Shown here piece by piece: positions 63,359 through 64,000 of a DNA stretch of 64,000 nt (position 1 is its first letter; every line of letters starts with the position of its first letter). Source of the stretch: Vibrio hannami. GTDB lineage: Bacteria; Pseudomonadota; Gammaproteobacteria; Enterobacterales; Vibrionaceae. The stretch is taken from assembly GCF_029589055.1 (NCBI RefSeq), contig NZ_JARQZP010000003.1, positions 1,860,001 through 1,924,000 on the forward strand. The letters run 5' to 3'. The notes under the pieces were generated by a model that saw only the letters and a program-made list of their open reading frames with translations, searched no databases and was not told where the DNA came from. The position numbers and the translations under genes are program-made.

Positions 63359-64000
63359 TTAGAACGCGAACTTAGCACCTAGCTTGATTTGGTTGTCTTT
63401 AGTGTCGTGGTTACGAGCGAACTGAACGTATGGAGCAACGCTGTCAAAGTTAGTTAGAGTTGCTTTAACTTCGCTAGTCCAGAAAGAGTTTGTGTCACCA
63501 AACGTGCTGTTGATGCTACGAATATCTTTGTTTAGCTGAGACTTATGGATAGCTTTAGCAGTAAGTGTTACCGCTTCCATGTTGTAACCAACCATTAGGT
63601 CAGTACGACCGATACGGCTTTTTTCTTTATAGAAGTTAGTTGATGCGCCGTTTTTAACGTTTGTACCTGAAATTTTGTCAGCTTCGATATCAAAATCGAT
63701 ACGGTAACGAGCAGATGCGAAGAACTCGCCAAAAGCGGCACCAGCTTCTAGGCCTGCTTTTACAACATCAGAGTTTGGATCTTCAATAGTTAGTCTTGTG
63801 TAGTCACCTGGCTTAAGTGGTGGTAGATCATCCCAAGAGTCTGCGTAACCATCTTTGAACTTAACAACATAACCTAGTTGAGGTTTTACGTAGAAGTTTT
63901 CAGTAACGTCGAACTTGTAAGCTACGCCTAGGTCGATTTCTTTGTTTGTTGTGAATTCAGCAGCAAGGCCAAGGTTTTCCATCGGAGAGTGACCGATTAC
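63359..64000 (-). CDS. Outer-membrane beta-barrel protein, 5' end outside window
   Basis: The minus frame stays open to the window edge, giving 213 visible residues ending KLGAKFAF with the C-terminal aromatic of outer-membrane barrels. Alternating hydrophobic strands are clear (LGVAYKFDVTENFYVKPQLGYVV, LMVGYNMEAVTLTAKAIHKS). A methionine near the edge (63982) is not the start, because the frame continues upstream in the same style. The family cannot be fixed. It lies 85 bp upstream of the YadA-type gene on the same strand and may be co-expressed. Confidence 0.8.
   Translation of the reverse strand, partial: VIGHSPMENLGLAAEFTTNKEIDLGVAYKFDVTENFYVKPQLGYVVKFKDGYADSWDDLPPLKPGDYTRLTIEDPNSDVVKAGLEAGAAFGEFFASARYRIDFDIEADKISGTNVKNGASTNFYKEKSRIGRTDLMVGYNMEAVTLTAKAIHKSQLNKDIRSINSTFGDTNSFWTSEVKATLTNFDSVAPYVQFARNHDTKDNQIKLGAKFAF

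Noticed and set aside
1..64000. tRNA or rRNA genes, prophage or integron cassette arrays
   Set aside because: I looked for tRNA-like cloverleaf ends, phage structural genes and attC-like repeats and saw none that I could support by eye.

Overview
The window looks like a chromosome segment of a marine gammaproteobacterium, most likely a Vibrio or close relative. The evidence is moderate-to-low GC, a Vibrio-style long GAPDH, a YidE/YbjL-type antiporter, a prokaryotic Nav-like channel, an SMR transporter, a YadA-type adhesin and many LysR regulators. Products were assigned by reading motifs and gene context. No database search was run.

Region 1 (1-19000) is accessory DNA centred on L-rhamnose. 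It begins with a truncated ISAs1-family transposase. An intact rhamnulokinase (rhaB copy 1) follows, then a divergent AraC-type regulator, a DJ-1/PfpI protein and a possible small RNA. The rha operon then runs rhaB copy 2 (frameshifted), rhaA, rhaD, rhaM and a Cys-type sulfatase without a signal peptide. Facing it is a tightly coupled operon with a Crp/Fnr-like regulator, two DUF202 membrane proteins and an anaerobic sulfatase-maturating enzyme. A TSUP (TauE/SafE) exporter lies divergent to that operon, and an SSS-family sodium symporter follows. I infer a route for sulfated rhamnose, such as that released from green-algal ulvan: symport in, cytoplasmic desulfation, sulfate/sulfite export and RhaABD catabolism. 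The region ends in an IS66 tnpC abutting a trpS 5' fragment.

Region 2 (19000-35700) is a mix of regulators and enzymes. It holds a GlxA-type regulator with a frameshifted isochorismatase-family hydrolase, a methyltransferase, LysR regulators, an entericidin-like lipoprotein, a periplasmic binding protein divergent from a chemoreceptor, a long GAPDH, a YidE/YbjL-like transporter, an Old Yellow Enzyme fused to an NTF2-like domain, a diguanylate cyclase, a junction where two genes are both truncated, and an ion channel.

Region 3 (35700-51200) holds nrdD with a NrdR box but no adjacent nrdG, a MazG-like pyrophosphohydrolase, a small secreted protein, a membrane GDPD, an HxlR regulator with a clear palindromic operator, an RHS-like Asp-rich lipoprotein, an alpha-glucoside PTS with a GH4 phospho-glucosidase and GntR regulator, a YgiN-like monooxygenase, a LysR regulator and a radical SAM protein.

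Region 4 (51200-64000) holds a LysR/alcohol dehydrogenase pair, a secreted AGE-family protein, a PhoA-like alkaline phosphatase, a YibE/F protein, three overlapping small genes, an SMR transporter, an unknown protein, a DsbA-like protein, a repeat-rich YadA-type adhesin and an outer-membrane barrel cut by the window edge.

The most unusual non-coding signal is a 75-bp promoter/operator module present almost identically upstream of two genes about 19.6 kb apart: the secreted 132-aa protein and the SMR transporter. Each copy has three TTCNNTTGAA boxes running into the -35.
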